Assembly (NCBI GenBank): GCA_033064195.1
Contig: JARBJD010000150.1
Coordinates: 109,101-173,100 of the forward strand
Origin: Blattamonas nauphoetae
Taxonomy: Eukaryota > Preaxostyla > Oxymonadida
Direction of reading: 5' to 3'
Length of the DNA stretch: 64,000 nt
Shown: piece by piece, positions 12,260 to 24,909 of the stretch
How positions within the stretch are numbered: position 1 is the stretch's first letter
How the letters are laid out: the number at the start of each line of letters is the position of its first letter
Translations under genes and position numbers: made by a program
Notes under the pieces: model-generated
Seen by the model: only the letters and a program-made list of their open reading frames with translations
The model's database searches: none
What the model was told of the DNA's origin: nothing

Positions 12260-14252
12260 TTATTCATCGATCGGGACAGGATTCATTCCTCCAACCATCT
12301 GCGGCGAGGACACAACTTCGGCTGACTGAATCTCAACTGCATCGTGTCCTCTCCACATGTACACAGCGAATCGGAAGGGAACTGGGATGTTCGTGAAGAA
12401 GACTGGCTGTGTCTCTCCATCTTGCGACAGTTTCAATGTTCGCTTTCCTTCTCGTCCATCTGCCTCCAACACCACACGCTGTCCCTCTCTTCCTCCCAAA
12501 CATGCTGATTGGCGGTTTGCCCTTTTGCTGTTCTGTTTGGCATCTCGACTATTTGGATACAAATCCCATCCTGCCCCTCCCGTCAGATAGGTAAAGGTAT
12601 CTGTGAGAGCTTTGTTGCTCAGATGTGACGAGATGATCCCAACAATGAAAGAGTCGTTCGGTCCTTTTCTGATTGTGAGTGACATCCGAGCCACTTCTGC
12701 CCCAAACTCGAACGACACAAGCGAAACACCATCACCCCTTCCTTTCGTGAAGAGATTTCCAGACACTTTCCATCTTCTTTGTTTGAATAGTTCGATCACT
12801 ACTGCTCCAATTTGAGATCGTCCGACAGTTCCATGTCTTGCTGCAGACGATGCGAGAGGTCCATTTGAACGGACTCCACTTGAATGAGGTGATGACTGAA
12901 GAGGAGGTTGGGTCTGGTTCGATTTCGATTCGGCCAATTCTCTTTCCAGACGAATTATCCTCTCTTGATCGAGCTTGCGGGCGTTCTTTTCCATCTCGAG
13001 TTCGTTCTTCAATTTCTTCATTTCCGAACGGAGTTCTATTTCAGCCTTCTTCAGTTTCTCCTTTTCCAAATGGAGTCCCTGTTCAGATGTAATCCATTTC
13101 TCTTCCTTGTCCAAGTGCTCCTTGTCTTCGACGTCTTTCAGTCTCCAAAGTGCTGACGGAGTGTTCACAAGGCAACGAAACACTCCAAATGAACACAACT
13201 GACGACTCGTCACTCGAGTCTCGGGGTTCTGAACAGAAAACAAGAAAAACACAAATAATGAAAAAAGAAAAAGGTGAGGAAAAAAACAAACTGGATCCAA
13301 CATTCGCATCAGAAGCGCACGTTCTTCTCCTCCACAATCTGACCCAATCTGAGAAACTCTGAACGACGAGATCTCTTGACCCAGTTTCAGGAGCGATTTG
13401 CTCTTGAAAGGCGGTTCTCCAAACAGAAGCCAGTGAAGAACAATCCCCAACGCCCACACATCCGATGAGCACGTCGCCCTTCCTGTTTCCGATTCCATTC
13501 GTTCCGGCGACACATACAGTTGAGACATCACCGAACGCGTGCTGCTCACATCGTCCGATTCCGCCGCCCCCAAATCACCTGAATGAAAATAGAACAAGAA
13601 ATATAAGCAACAGGTGAACGAATGGAAGAAAGTGCGAAGTAAGAAGCAATCAGAAAATAGAAGTTAAAAATAAATGGAGGAAAAAAAAGAAGTGAAAGGA
13701 GAGAGACAAACCAATTTGTAGTGTCCCCAAGGGAACAGAAGAATGTTCTCCATCTTCACATCTCCATGTGCTGTTGCCCCACTTGAGTCGTTGTGCATCA
13801 AGTTCAGCGCGGACGAAACATCCACCATCACTCGATAAACAACCTCAAATCACAAGAAACACAAACACAACAATAATCAATACATGAACAATATCCGACC
13901 CAAAAAACAACAAAATCAACAACAATCAGCAAGAAAACAACATTTCAAAAACAAACTTCGCGAGCAACAAGAACTCCACGCGATGTGTGGTCCCGAACGA
14001 TATCTGCAAGCGATTGTTCTCCAAGTTCCATCACAATCACTTTCATGTTCCCCATCAAGGTGAATTCTTTCAGTTTCACAATTCCTGGATGCGCAAACTG
14101 AAGAAGTCGATTAACTTCACGATCGATTCGTTCCTTGTCTTTTGCTGCCATGCATGGAATCATCTTTCCAGCATAATGTATTTGTGTCGAATTCTCAATC
14201 ATTTCCACAACACTTCCGAAGCTTCCAGAACTGATAGTTCGGACGAACGAAT
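12260..14252 (-). CDS. Protein kinase with coiled coil and SPRY-like domain, splice-phase defect
   Basis: Exons visible: 13957-14252, 13712-13843, 13292-13578 and 12260-13228; an upstream first exon is expected but not located. Kinase motifs in order: glycine loop SSGSFGSV, Lys in YAGKMIP, REVNRLLQF helix C, catalytic loop HGDVKMENILL (Arg of HRD replaced by Gly), DLG in place of DFG, SPER and DVWALGIVLHWLLFG. A charged coiled coil follows (about 12900-13130), then the SPRY-like domain ending MVGG...IDE with TAA. Exon 13712-13843 ends in phase 0, but the next exon needs one extra base to read KL-G-DLG. In the two paralogues this junction is phase 1. Either a G was lost at the donor or splicing is non-canonical. 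It is probably a serine/threonine kinase by fold; activity is uncertain. Confidence 0.75.
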
Positions 14253-14449
14253 CTGAACAAACACAAAAACAATATTCCACTTTGGGTTGTGAAAATGGAA
14301 CACACATCCATCGGGTACTTCGAATACTTCCGTCATATCCACAGTTCAGTTGTATACTAAACAGTTGAAGCGAGGATCCCCCCATCAAGACAATAGAAAT
14401 CCGTCTGTGTGAAATCATGTGAGTACGCTCGATCCAAACAATGACTGAA

Positions 14450-17400
14450 GTATTCAGCCACTCACTCCCGACAAATGACCGAATCTGAGCAGAGTCGAAG
14501 TCCTTCTTTCCACTCTGAGCGCTTGCGACTCATTATCACACGTTTTTGGAATAGTCGGCAGGATTGATGAGGATCAGAGACCTTCGCCCTGGATCTTTAT
14601 CGACGGCCTTGCCGCTTCATGCACACTTGAAGATCCGCTTCCTATCAATTGATGATGAAAGCCCGAAACATTATCAGTTACTCCAGCGTGTCTCTGACGA
14701 TTATGATCACTTGAGCTCATTCCAAACGAGTGTGGAATGATTCACACCCTCTTCCCTCTCCTCATCGTTTTCCATTGATCAGTGTATTGGGAGGGAAGTG
14801 ATCCCCAACTTCACCTCACTGCGCCGATGCAGTTGAAGCAAAATATGGCTGAACGAACACAGAAACGGTATCCAGTCGCTTGTGATCGAGCTACAGAGCA
14901 TCATCCAACACAATATATTCTCTGAGAGGAATGAGGAGCAATCCAGATTCTTCGAGATTGTGACTGGAAGCGACCCGACAACCAACAGACAGCACCTGTC
15001 GAAGGGAGCGACGGAAGGACAAAAAAAGTGACAACAGAATGGTTGTTATACTTACTGACGCATTTCTTTCGTTGAATCGTCGAGCCCACTCCCACTGAAC
15101 TTGTCGTCGTACGCTCTGGTGTCACGGAACAGCCGTGAACTCATATTTTGTCACTATCTTCGAAACGGAAAGGCCGAAACAGTCGACGTGAAAGTTCGAA
15201 ACTCTGCGCGGATGGTAGCTGCCTTCATCGCACCATCGGAACTGTCGAGTGGGACAACACCATCTCCGCCTTGTTTGGTGGATTTGGCTGACGGGAGTGG
15301 ACTGCATCTGACGATATTGGTGGATTGAGGACATGGCCCGCCACAAGTGTCAAGATATCGAATCGAAAGGATTATCGATGGAATGACGCAGGAACCCACA
15401 CTGACATCAACAGGAACGGATGCACATGGCGTTGATCGCTGATACAATCAGCCGTGGTTCACTGGCTCGTGACTTGGTCTCGTGCCGAATCTCAGCTGTT
15501 ATCGGAACCATCAAACGGGAATGGAGATTGACCTCGCCCTGTGAGCGCCCGATTTGTTCCATCCATCCACACATTCGGCATTGCTCTCTCCTCCCTTCAC
15601 GAGACGAGGCAAACTGAATTGGAGTCCGCTCCCGTTCACAACTCAACGAAAATTATTACGTCTTTCATCAACATTCAACTACACTCGGGACCGTCGCACA
15701 AAGCAGTTCCCATCGGCAATCTCGTTTCATGCCTCTGATTCCTCGCTTATTCGCTTCGAAAACACATTCAGGTGGAAGGGGATCAGTTCCAACTCCAAAG
15801 GTCCTCGCGTTGTTTCATTTGGCGTGTTTCTCCAACAGACACGTTCGTTGTGCTGAGTGAACCCGAAAAGACGCGATTCTTCGCTTATCCGGCGGATCGG
15901 ATGAAGGTGAACGGGGAAGCAGGCATCGGCGGTCATGTTGCAGCTTTGGAAGTTGCCCAATTTGAGCAGAATGGCGAGCATACATCGTATTTTATGATGA
16001 TATCTCCAAATTTTGTCGTCCTCTTTGCGGAAGGGAGCAAAGGGGATGCGAAGTCGGGTCGGACGTGCCGAGTGACCAACTTCTGAAATATCATTGATTT
16101 GGGGAATATCGGGCGAATACAATCGATTAGTACCGATCACGCCGTATTTCACTGCCCATTCCGATTCAGTCCTCCATTTCCATGTGACCGAGACAGACTC
16201 TTCGTTGGCTTCTGTTTGGTGGCAACACAAACTCCACTGTCGCACGATGCTGTGAGCACGCATCCACCATCGTCAGCTTTCCGACAATCACTGGAACACA
16301 ATCTGGTTGTGCTTGGACTGCGTCCACCATGTCGAAAACAAGAAACTATGGGTGCAAACCAATTCACTCAAATTTCGACATTTCCGCTTTCGACATCGCT
16401 GATTGCGTTGAAAATGATACATCTCGGTGGGATTACTTCTCCGTTTGACGTTTCAATCCCAAATTGTGTGATGATTGCCTTCATCACGAAATGTCATCCC
16501 GAAACAGTGGAACTGGTGACCAACCAGAATCCATTCCCCTCCTCTCCCTCCCACGCTCTTCCTCTCCACCGTCCACCCCATCACTCCATCCGAACACCTC
16601 TCGAATCTGTGTTCCGCCTCTCCAAACATCATCTCGCTCCGATTCTCGCAGGCTCTTCTGACGGGATCCTCTCTTCAATTCCCATCACCCCCGATCTTTT
16701 CGCCTGTCTGGACTGGCATGTCTTGGCCACTCACGCTGCTCCCTCTCTCGCTCGTCGACTGGGGACACATCGTGTCGTGTTTGGATGGTGAACGGAACTT
16801 GGACGAAACACACCCAACCCACTCTCCGTGTTTCTGATGCACTGTGGAATCACGTTTCTCTGCTTCGACCATCCCTCGCTCGCCATGCACCCACAAACCT
16901 TGCTTCTGACCCATCCTGTGCCGTCTTTGCTGAAGTGGAGAATGGCACAACACGGGTGGACGTCGCCCACTCCACCTCTGACTGCAACAACGTGCACCTG
17001 CGTGTCTGCTCAACGTTGCTTGCGGATCGGTCTCTTCTAAGCGGATGGGCGTTGGATGATCGGTTCGCCTTCGCTGCTGCGGACAGACTTGGCGATGAAG
17101 TGTGTGGGAGTGATGCGGTGGAGGGATTGGAGGTCGTGGAGGAAGGCGGGGAGGGGAAGTCGGAAGGGGAAAGGGGTGGTGATGGGAGCGGAAATGGAAG
17201 AGTTGAGATTGGGAAACAAGACGATGCTGACGTCGAAGACTCGAACTCGGAAAGCTGGTCGGAATGGAAGGAACCGACGAAATACGAGATTGAAAGTGAG
17301 ATGTCGGAGGACACGTCGTTGCGGGATGATTGGCGTCCGATTGTTGTGGGAGAGATGGCGGGACTGTTTGGGCAGCTTCTTCAGAAGGAGCGGTTTGCTG

Positions 17401-17880
17401 TGATTGCTGTCCGGAAATATGGAATGAACGAACGTGGAAGTGTGTCCGCACAGGAAAGTCGGAAATTGTGGCGTACGTTGGGCCGACTCGCGCTGGTGGT
17501 GAGGGAGAGATTAAGAGGAAGGAGGGAGAGGGGAGGAAGGTCGAGGAGAGAGGGAGATGGATGGAGTGGGGCTGAGAGGAGATGCTGTGGCGCCGAACGA
17601 ACTGCACCGCGCGATTTGTGGAGAAGAAGTGTTGATGAACACAGAAACGGGAGTTTTGGGGGAAGAGGAACGAAGCTGGGAGGATCTGGAAGGGATGGAA
17701 GCAGAAAGGTCTTCGCCTCATCCGCCCCTCCCACCTCGCCAGCCATCCACGCCCAACCCGTTCAACTCGGCGTCTGCCTCTGTGCATGTTCTGTCGTCTT
17801 CGTTCTCTGGAATCACACTGCGCTCGCAGTTGACTTCGGAACGACCTGAGTTCTCAGACGCGAAGACAGAGTTGGTTTGA
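14450..17880 (+). pseudogene. Degenerate receptor or pseudokinase-like sequence
   Basis: Plus-strand coding fragments in changing frames are separated by stops: around 14640-15000 (LLQRVSDDYDHLSSFQTS), 15101-15328, 15554-15856 and 16099-16791, then a longer frame at 16785-17849. The last has an acidic stretch followed by GMNERGSVSAQESRKLWRTL, then in another frame EEVLMNTETGVLGEEERSWE. From memory the final part resembles the pseudokinase tails of oxymonad surface receptors, but the match is loose. Many small introns could reconcile some breaks; I could not build a full model, so I treat it as a decayed gene. Confidence 0.4.
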
Positions 17881-17899
17881 GTGGCCGTTCTCTGCTTCG

Positions 17900-18430
17900 A
17901 TCTGTTTGACAGCGCATGCGTTGAGCCAGCGTGTTGCAGACGCGAACGAGACAGCTGAAATGGAGTGGATGGGGGAGTCTCATGGACATGGGATGATTTG
18001 GGATGGGCGGGTGGGAGTCGGGAGGTTGAACGGGGATGGAGTGGGAAGTGTGCGAGTGGTGTGGCTGGACAAGGAAAGAAGACTTGTTGGGAAGGCGTGG
18101 GGACTGGAGAGGAACAGGATGTGGATGGATGGAACGTTGGAGGATGGTGGTCGGATTGTTTGAAGTTGGGGTTGGAAGGTCGGTCAGGACTTGGACACTG
18201 GATTTCGTGACTTCTCTGTGCGAACAACAGGGTCGTCTGTTTGGGCAGGGAAGACGGATGGTTGGCAGGAGCACAGCTCGAACTCAGCCACGTGTGAACA
18301 TGGAATCGCTCTTGTTTGGTGGGATGGATTGCGCGAGGAGTTGTTCGGACGATGGGAAGGGGCGTCCTGTGAGACTGGGAAGGTGAAGGAAGGATGGAAG
18401 GTGTGTCGGAAGAAGAGGAGTTTGTGAGAG
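17900..18430 (+). pseudogene. Unrecognised coding segment, copy A of a duplicated gene end
   Basis: Encodes, in two frames, VRVVWLDKERRLVGKAWG and then SATCEHGIALVWWDGLREEL...KVCRKKRSL-stop (TGA at 18425-18427). The same segment is present on the minus strand at 41694-42300 in copy B. It ends convergently with the kinase gene of copy A. Here the motif translated as KTDGW occurs once; in copy B it has expanded into a minisatellite. No function is recognised. Confidence 0.45.
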
Positions 18431-18679
18431 AGATTGGGGGGAGTGTGTTTGTTGAGAAAGATGAAGGGACTCTTCTTCTTTTTTTGGAGTCTGTCAGACT
18501 TGATGAGGTGGCCCTTTGGCAACCAGAAGATTCGATTTAGTTTCTCATCTTTGACAAGAACCTTCTGTCCTGTTTCTGAAGCAATTCGAGAGAATATCAG
18601 TCATGGTTCGATGAAAACACACGGAAATCCACAGATTAATCTCATCCTAGGGACTGGAGAGGCTGAGGAGAAAACCGTC

Positions 18680-19331
18680 GGCATACATTCGGTATGTATG
18701 TCAAGCCCATCAGACGCAACATCACTATCAGATTTTGCAATAGTCACATATGCTAAATGAAGAAAGGGCATCAATACATACCATCACGGGGAGAAGAGTC
18801 AGCATGATATCTTGGTGGACTGTTATCGATCATTCGGATTCAATTTTATGTCTTTCAATATCATGTGCTCAATCTGCTTTTTATGAGGATATATTGTTTT
18901 TAATCATGTTCAGAGGTGCTTCCATGATATAATATTGGGAAATTGGAACGATGTTGCTGATAATCGGAGAAAAAAGGGACGATCTGTGACTTTGGTGGTT
19001 CGGGTGCTACTGCTCTATTTCGAGTTGAGACTACTTCTATTGGTGATAAGAGATTCAGATAGTTGGAATATATCGGAAGATCGATCATAAATCGTTTGTG
19101 TGTGACACACCAGATTTCGAGAAGACCTCCTCTCATTTTTCTCACTTCATTGGTATTCATCTGCTTTCTATCACCTCCCCACAATATAATGAATTGTGAA
19201 ACGATGAATACGTATGAAATTTGATCGAATTGGCACCTATATAGGGACAGAAACTCAGTTTAGTTTTGACATACATATCGAAGAACTTTGACATACATAC
19301 CGAATCTTGACATACATACCGAATCCATGCC
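18680..19331. mobile_element. 652-bp MITE-like element with 8-bp target duplication
   Basis: The ends are 26-bp inverted repeats beginning GGCAT and containing ATTCGGTATGTATGTCAAG (18680-18705 and 19306-19331, two mismatches). They are flanked by AAACCGTC at 18672-18679 and again at 19332-19339. One extra partial copy of the terminal motif lies just inside the right end. No transposase is encoded, so it is non-autonomous. Elements with 8-bp duplications include hAT and P families; the end sequence does not decide which. Confidence 0.75.
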
Positions 19332-19545
19332 AAACCGTCATACTCGAATGGCTCAAACACTTTGTCCATCATCGTTCCTTACCAAACACAGAGTGTGATT
19401 CGCTCCGTTCTTCGACCAGTCCTCCCTCTCTTCCATTTCACATTTCAGAACAAGAACACCATTCGACTGTTTTTGTGTGTGTGAGTGTGAAAGGAATAAT
19501 GAAGAGAGAACAGAATGAAGAAAGTGTGAAGTGGTGTGTTCTGCT

Positions 19546-21566
19546 TCATTCATCCATCGCGACAGCAATCCTTCCTCCAACCATCTGCGGCGAGGACACA
19601 ACTGAAACTGACTCAATCTCAACAGCATCGTTCTCAGTCCAGATGCACACAGCGAATCGGAAGGGAACTGGGATGTTCGTGAAGAAGGTTGGCTGTGTCT
19701 CTCCATCTTGCGACAGTTTCAGTGTTCGCTTTCCTTCTCGTCCATCTGCCTCCAACACCACTCGCTGTCCCTCTCTTCCTTCCAAACATGCTGATTGGCG
19801 GTTTGTGTCTTTCCAGTTCTGTGCGGTATTTCGATAATCTGGAAGCAAGTTCCATCCTGCTCCTCCCTTCAGATTGCGAAATGATGTTGTGAGAGCCTTA
19901 TTACACAGACCGGACGAGATGATCCCAACCGCGAAAGTGCTGTTCGGTCCTTTTCTGATTGTGAGTGACAGACGAGCCACAACTGCCCCAAACGAGAACG
20001 AGACTAATGAATTTATAGAATTCCATGATTTTGTGATGACATTTCCAGACACTGTCCAATGTCCTTGGTCGAACAGTTCGATCACTGCTGCTCCAATTTG
20101 AGATCGGATGACAGTTCCTTGTCTTGCTGCAGACGATGCGAGAGGTCCATTTGAACGAACTCCACTCGAATGAGGTGCTGGCTGAAGAGGAGGTTGGGGC
20201 TGGTTCGATCTCGATTCGGCCAACTCTCTTTCCATACGAACGATGGTTTCGTTCCTTGTCTTCAACTCCATTTCCAATCGCTTGTTCTTCTCTTGTTCTT
20301 GCTGGAGGAGTAGTTCGTGTTTTCGCTTGTAAACCTCCAAAGCATTGCGAGTTGATGCGAGTTCTTGCGTCACAAAGCGAGAGAGTGGTGTTTCGGGACC
20401 CAACACACTCTGAAGACGATTCGTTCGAACAAGTTCCGCTGATGAGATTCGGTGCGAAGGATTCTGAGAAAGTGAACGAAAAGAGGAAGAGATGAAGAGA
20501 GAGAAAGAAGGAAAGAAAGAAGGAAAGAAAGAGAGAAGGAAGGAAGGAAGGAAAGAAAGACACACTTTGCTCAGAAGAAGAGAGAGAAGAATCTGGACTT
20601 CTCCCACAATCCCAACCGAAGCACAAATCGATCCAATCTCAAATCCCAAAACTGATTGTTGAATCTCAACCGCATTCTCTCCAACAATCCACCATCGACT
20701 TGTCAACATTTCCAAAAGAAGCTGCCCAAATGCCCACATGTCCCCCGCTGACGACCCAATCTCACGATCTCTTCCCACTGTCCGAGAGAACAATTCTGGC
20801 GCCCAAAACTGCATCGTTCCACATTCCGCCGAGTTGTTTGTTTTCAGCGTCTGAGTCCCCACAACTCCTCCAAAATCTCCTGAAACATCACAAACAACAA
20901 ATATCACAATCAAACAGCGAAACAGCAGAGAAGCAAAAATCATGAGGAAAGGGAAGAAAAAGGAAGAAAAAGGATGAAAAAGGAAGAAATCGAGAGAGAA
21001 CAACAAACCAAGTTTCGCTGTCCCATCGGACCCAATCAGAACATTCGACCCCTTCAGATCTCCATAGATCTCTCCACGCGAATGCAGAAACGCAAGTCCA
21101 TCCAGAACATCTCGCATTACTCGATACACCCGCTGAAACACAACAACCCAAAAACAACAATCACAAAAACAACAAATAGAGAAAAAACAATAAACATCAA
21201 CATATTCACAATGTTGAACATGTTCCAAAACATAAATCAAAATGAAGAAAGAGAATCACACACCACAACATCCATCTTCCCTCCAACTTTCGCCACTTCC
21301 GAAATCTCAGATTCAAGCGAGTGAGAACACAGTTCCAGAACAACAAAATGCGCATTGTCTCCTTCAATCGCCTCCACAAACCCAACCACATTCCGATGTT
21401 GGTTCTCAGATAGTTTCCTGATTTCGTGTTCATTCTTCGCGAAATCTGATTCCGTCGAGAATGTCAGGATCTTCATCGCAAATCGTTCCCCTGTCGGTGT
21501 TTTCGAGACTTCGTGCACTGATCCAAAGCTTCCCTGACCCAATGTTCGGATGAACTTGTCTGACAC
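19546..21566 (-). CDS. Protein kinase with SPRY-like domain, copy A
   Basis: Near-identical inverted copy of the gene at 39239-41288. Exons: 21264-21566 (5' limit uncertain), 21132 down to 21009, 20879 down to 20566, and 20463 down to 19546; introns are 131, 129 and 102 bp with GT-AG ends. Motifs: LGQGSFGSV glycine loop, FAMKIL lysine, helix-C glutamate in NEHEIRKL, catalytic loop YGDLKGSN (HRD replaced by YGD), GDFGG, WAPELFS and DMWAFGQLLLEM. A coiled coil and the SPRY-like domain follow, ending at TGA. Where copy B has ATG before SDKFIRT, this copy has GTG (21564-21566). Either translation starts in an upstream exon (a frame is open to 21836) or copy A has lost its start codon. Confidence 0.8.
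20498..20563. repeat. GGAA/GAAA microsatellite inside a kinase intron
   Basis: An interrupted tetranucleotide run lies in the 102-bp intron. Seen from the coding strand it forms an unusually long pyrimidine tract, and the same run is present in copy B at 40246-40310. Confidence 0.8.
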
Positions 21567-21836
21567 GGAAACGAAAAAGGTTAAAATTAACATAATGGAA
21601 CAGATTGTTCTCAACAACAAATGACAGTTCTTTTTAATGACCAGAAATTCAGAATCAAGAATCACACATGGTTCGGGAACCTTGACTTCAAATCGTTTTT
21701 TAGCTTTTGGTTTTAGATGAACTGTCGACATTTCCGAATCGTGGTTTGATCCCACATTTCTCTCAATTCGGAGAATGTTACGGATTGAAGGAGAACCTTG
21801 CCTCACTGGCTTGAAATACAGACACTTTCCATCCAT

Positions 21837-24785
21837 TTTTCACCTTTTCTGGTCTGTAGATTCTGAGTGAAGTGACACCACTGATGTGATTCTCAACTAC
21901 TCCCAAAATAAGACGCAATATCGCTCCTCTCTTGTGACTGCTTGACAAGTGTCATCGCAATTTGCTGGCGAAGATGGCAGGTTCGATCTCGTTCTTGCTG
22001 AATGATTCCTTTTTTTAATATTTTCCAGTCGTTGAAGTGGTTCCTTGACATGTTGGTACATGTGAGTGAAGTGTTGGGAAGAAACTCCCACAGTGCAACC
22101 ATCAGTTGCTGTCACTTCCTTCCTTTCTTCAACTGAATGGTGACGGGTTCGGTAGAATTGCAGGCCTGAAAAGCGAATAAGTCCACAGAACAGATGATCG
22201 AGCACACATGCTGCATCGCCAGCAGAATGTCGTCTTCTCTCGCTGCACTCCCTCTCACGCGCAGACGTGGCTGATAAACAGATTGAATAACTGGCCAGAA
22301 ATGATGCCTCGGAGAGAGAGTCATCGTGAGTGAACCGAAAAAGTCGTACAGCGCCCACGCCTGCCGAAGGATTCGGTGTCAGTCTCGGACGAGTCGCCAA
22401 CGATGGTCGATCAAGTCATCGGGAGGTTCCATCAGACGCATCTTCTCTTTGTCCGGTTCGTCTTCGAGAGCTTGTCGACATTCATGCTCGAGTTCCCACA
22501 CCTCTTCAACTAAATCTCGCGACTCTCTCTGCCTCTCCACAATGACGGCGTCGTCGACATCGGTGATCGGGGGGAGTGCACCCTTTCCTTCTGCCCATTC
22601 CGCCTCTCGACCCAGTGAACGACGAGAAGTGATCGTTGGACATGTTCGACAGATTCGTCACCTGCCACAACAATTCCAGTTCGCGCCACACACCCAGCAG
22701 ACACTCCGAAACCACAGATTCTCCACGTGACCGCCCAATCCTCGACTCAGCCACCAGCGACGGATGCACATTTGGGAGGGCTCGTCCGATTCTCTCAGCA
22801 ACTCCCCGGCGTGCTCGAACGCAAGCATCATCTTATCTGCCCCAAACACATATCCGAGCCTAGCAGCAACAGCGACGACTCCTCAAACTCAACAGCAGTG
22901 CAACGCGAGTGGCTCTCCCTTCTGAGCAACCATCCCTTCTGCCCGTTCCGCCTCTCGACCCACTTCCCCCACCCACCTCTCAACCTCCGAACCCAAATCT
23001 GCTGCTGGCCTGCTCATTTCACGTTATCTCCTCGCTGACAAGGACTTGCCAGATCCTCTTGGCGTGGAAGGTGATGGGCTCACAGATGATGGTTGGCGAT
23101 TGTGAGGGGGATGTTGGGTATCCTCCCGATCATGGCCGAATCCCCAAAATGCAGGTTGGGAGTCTGAGTTGGGAGAGTCCTCAATGGGAATGTCAACTTT
23201 TTGATCGAATCCTTCAGAAGGAACGAGAAGACGTCGGGGAGGGCAGAGGGGAGTGCGATTCAGCTGACACGGGTGAGGAATCCGCTGCTTGTGGGTGACT
23301 GTGATCGTCGTCGAGTGCCGCCTCTCTCGCTGCGTCCTCCCGAACCTGTCGGTCACAACTCGTTCCCGAAGAGTCGCCTGCTGCCCTCGCTGCATGCGCG
23401 TGCCGTGTCCAACCAGAGCAGGCTGCACCATCGTCACGTTCAGCACGATCAGCGACGCGTGGCAGTTCAACACTTCCACGTTTGGGATCGTCTTCGTCGG
23501 CGAAGCGAACTGGATCCCAAGTCCAATCAGCTGTGTGTCTCATTCTGGCTCGTCTCGTTCGTCTTCTCTTTCGGAGAGCGTCTTCCGAGTGCACACGAAT
23601 GTTGGCGAGGTGTCTGCAATTCTGTTCATCAATCTGAGTTCCATCTCGCTCTTTCCGAGTCCGACACGAATCGATTCATCACGTCGAGGATGAGAGGCAC
23701 AATCACGGTTGGTGAACTCGAGGAGCATGCAATCCCAATCGTGTTGCAGAAAAGACAGCATAAACTTGTCTGTCGCGTCTCAACAACCAATCCGTCCAGA
23801 ACGAAGTCAGCTCAGCGCGACACACTCGCCCGTCTGCCGATCAAGCATCTGTTTGCATCTCGTTCAGCATGTTCTCTTCGTCTGCTGTCCCGCCCTTACG
23901 AACTGCCGTCCATTTCGAGATCCGCTGTTCCTTCTCCTCAGTCTTCTCCGTTCACCACGAACACACAATCTTCGCTTTTGGCTGCTCTGCTGTCTGTTCT
24001 GTCCGAGTGTGTGGGATGTGTGCTCTCACAAACCATCCGACGATCCCGACCATCCAACTGTCCTCGCACCTGCAATCGTCCCACCACTTCTCTCATCATC
24101 CTTCCGTGCGTGTCGTGCGGTGAGGCTGGCGACGCTGGTTGTCGAGGATGAGGCGTCGCACGATGAGCATCGCCAGCTTCCAAGCTTCCAAAACTCCCTT
24201 CAACCAGTCCAACTGCCACTTTAACATCGTCGACGCTCTTCCCGCTTCCATCCATCCAGCGAGCAGACGCACGACGCAGACCATTGCCCAGCGACAGACC
24301 GCGCGACTGCTCTTTCCGACATCGCACACTCATTCCGCGTGGAGAGAGTGTGGCGATTCTCCAAGTTGAGAGAGGTGCTGTTTGGGTTCGCCTGACTCGC
24401 TGCATCCGACGTTGTTCCGATTCCTTTGATTGAGCCAGCGTGGCAACAAACACTGCAGTGCAAAGCAAGTGGCGAGCATGTCGGCCGAGTTGGGTTCGTG
24501 ATCGGCGACAGGGAATGCTTTGTGCAGCATCTCCAGATTGTCGAGGGCTTCGGGTAGGACTTGTTCAGCGCAGTTCGGGCGAGAGGGGAGTGGGATCACG
24601 TTGTGAACGGCGATGTGGCTGAGGGCGTTCATTCGGACAATAATCCGCTCGGAGAATGGCCAGACGATGCCCACAGAAATCAAAATGTCGGATCCAACTT
24701 CGAAAAGGAAGATGAGTGTGTGTGTCGAGGGAGGTGGAGATGGTTGGAGTGGGATATCAGACGGAGGATGGTTGGCAGTGAATGA
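21837..24785 (-). pseudogene. Decayed multi-domain hypothetical gene, copy A
   Basis: Minus-strand pieces match gene copies at 34351-38862 (copy B) and the C-terminal ~700 residues of the NTPase-like gene at 26621-31213. From the 5' side these are ILISVGIVWPFSERIIVRMN (around 24660), RLMNRIADTSP (around 23650), NCHASLIVLNVTMVQPALVG (around 23450), and sequence around 22380-21900 that ends in homology to YQPRLRVRGSAAREDDILLA. The pieces lie in different frames with stops between, so the gene is probably dead, though missed introns could explain some breaks. About 65 bp of sequence beyond the gene end (GAGAATC...AGAATCTAC, 21840-21900) is also conserved in all three copies. Confidence 0.55.
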
Positions 24786-24909
24786 CAGTTGAAAATGAAG
24801 ATAGTGGTGTTGTCATTGTCAGAAAATGAAGAAAAGGTGCGTGAAATGGTTGATTGTGGTTGGTGAAGGGTTTTGCCTGGTTCGATTCCTCGCTTGTTCT
24901 CATCTGATT

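Noticed and set aside
16484-18274. Long minus-strand frames opposite the 16-18 kb sequence
   Set aside because: They are Pro/Ser/His-rich antisense readings of a purine-rich plus strand and shift frame without motifs.
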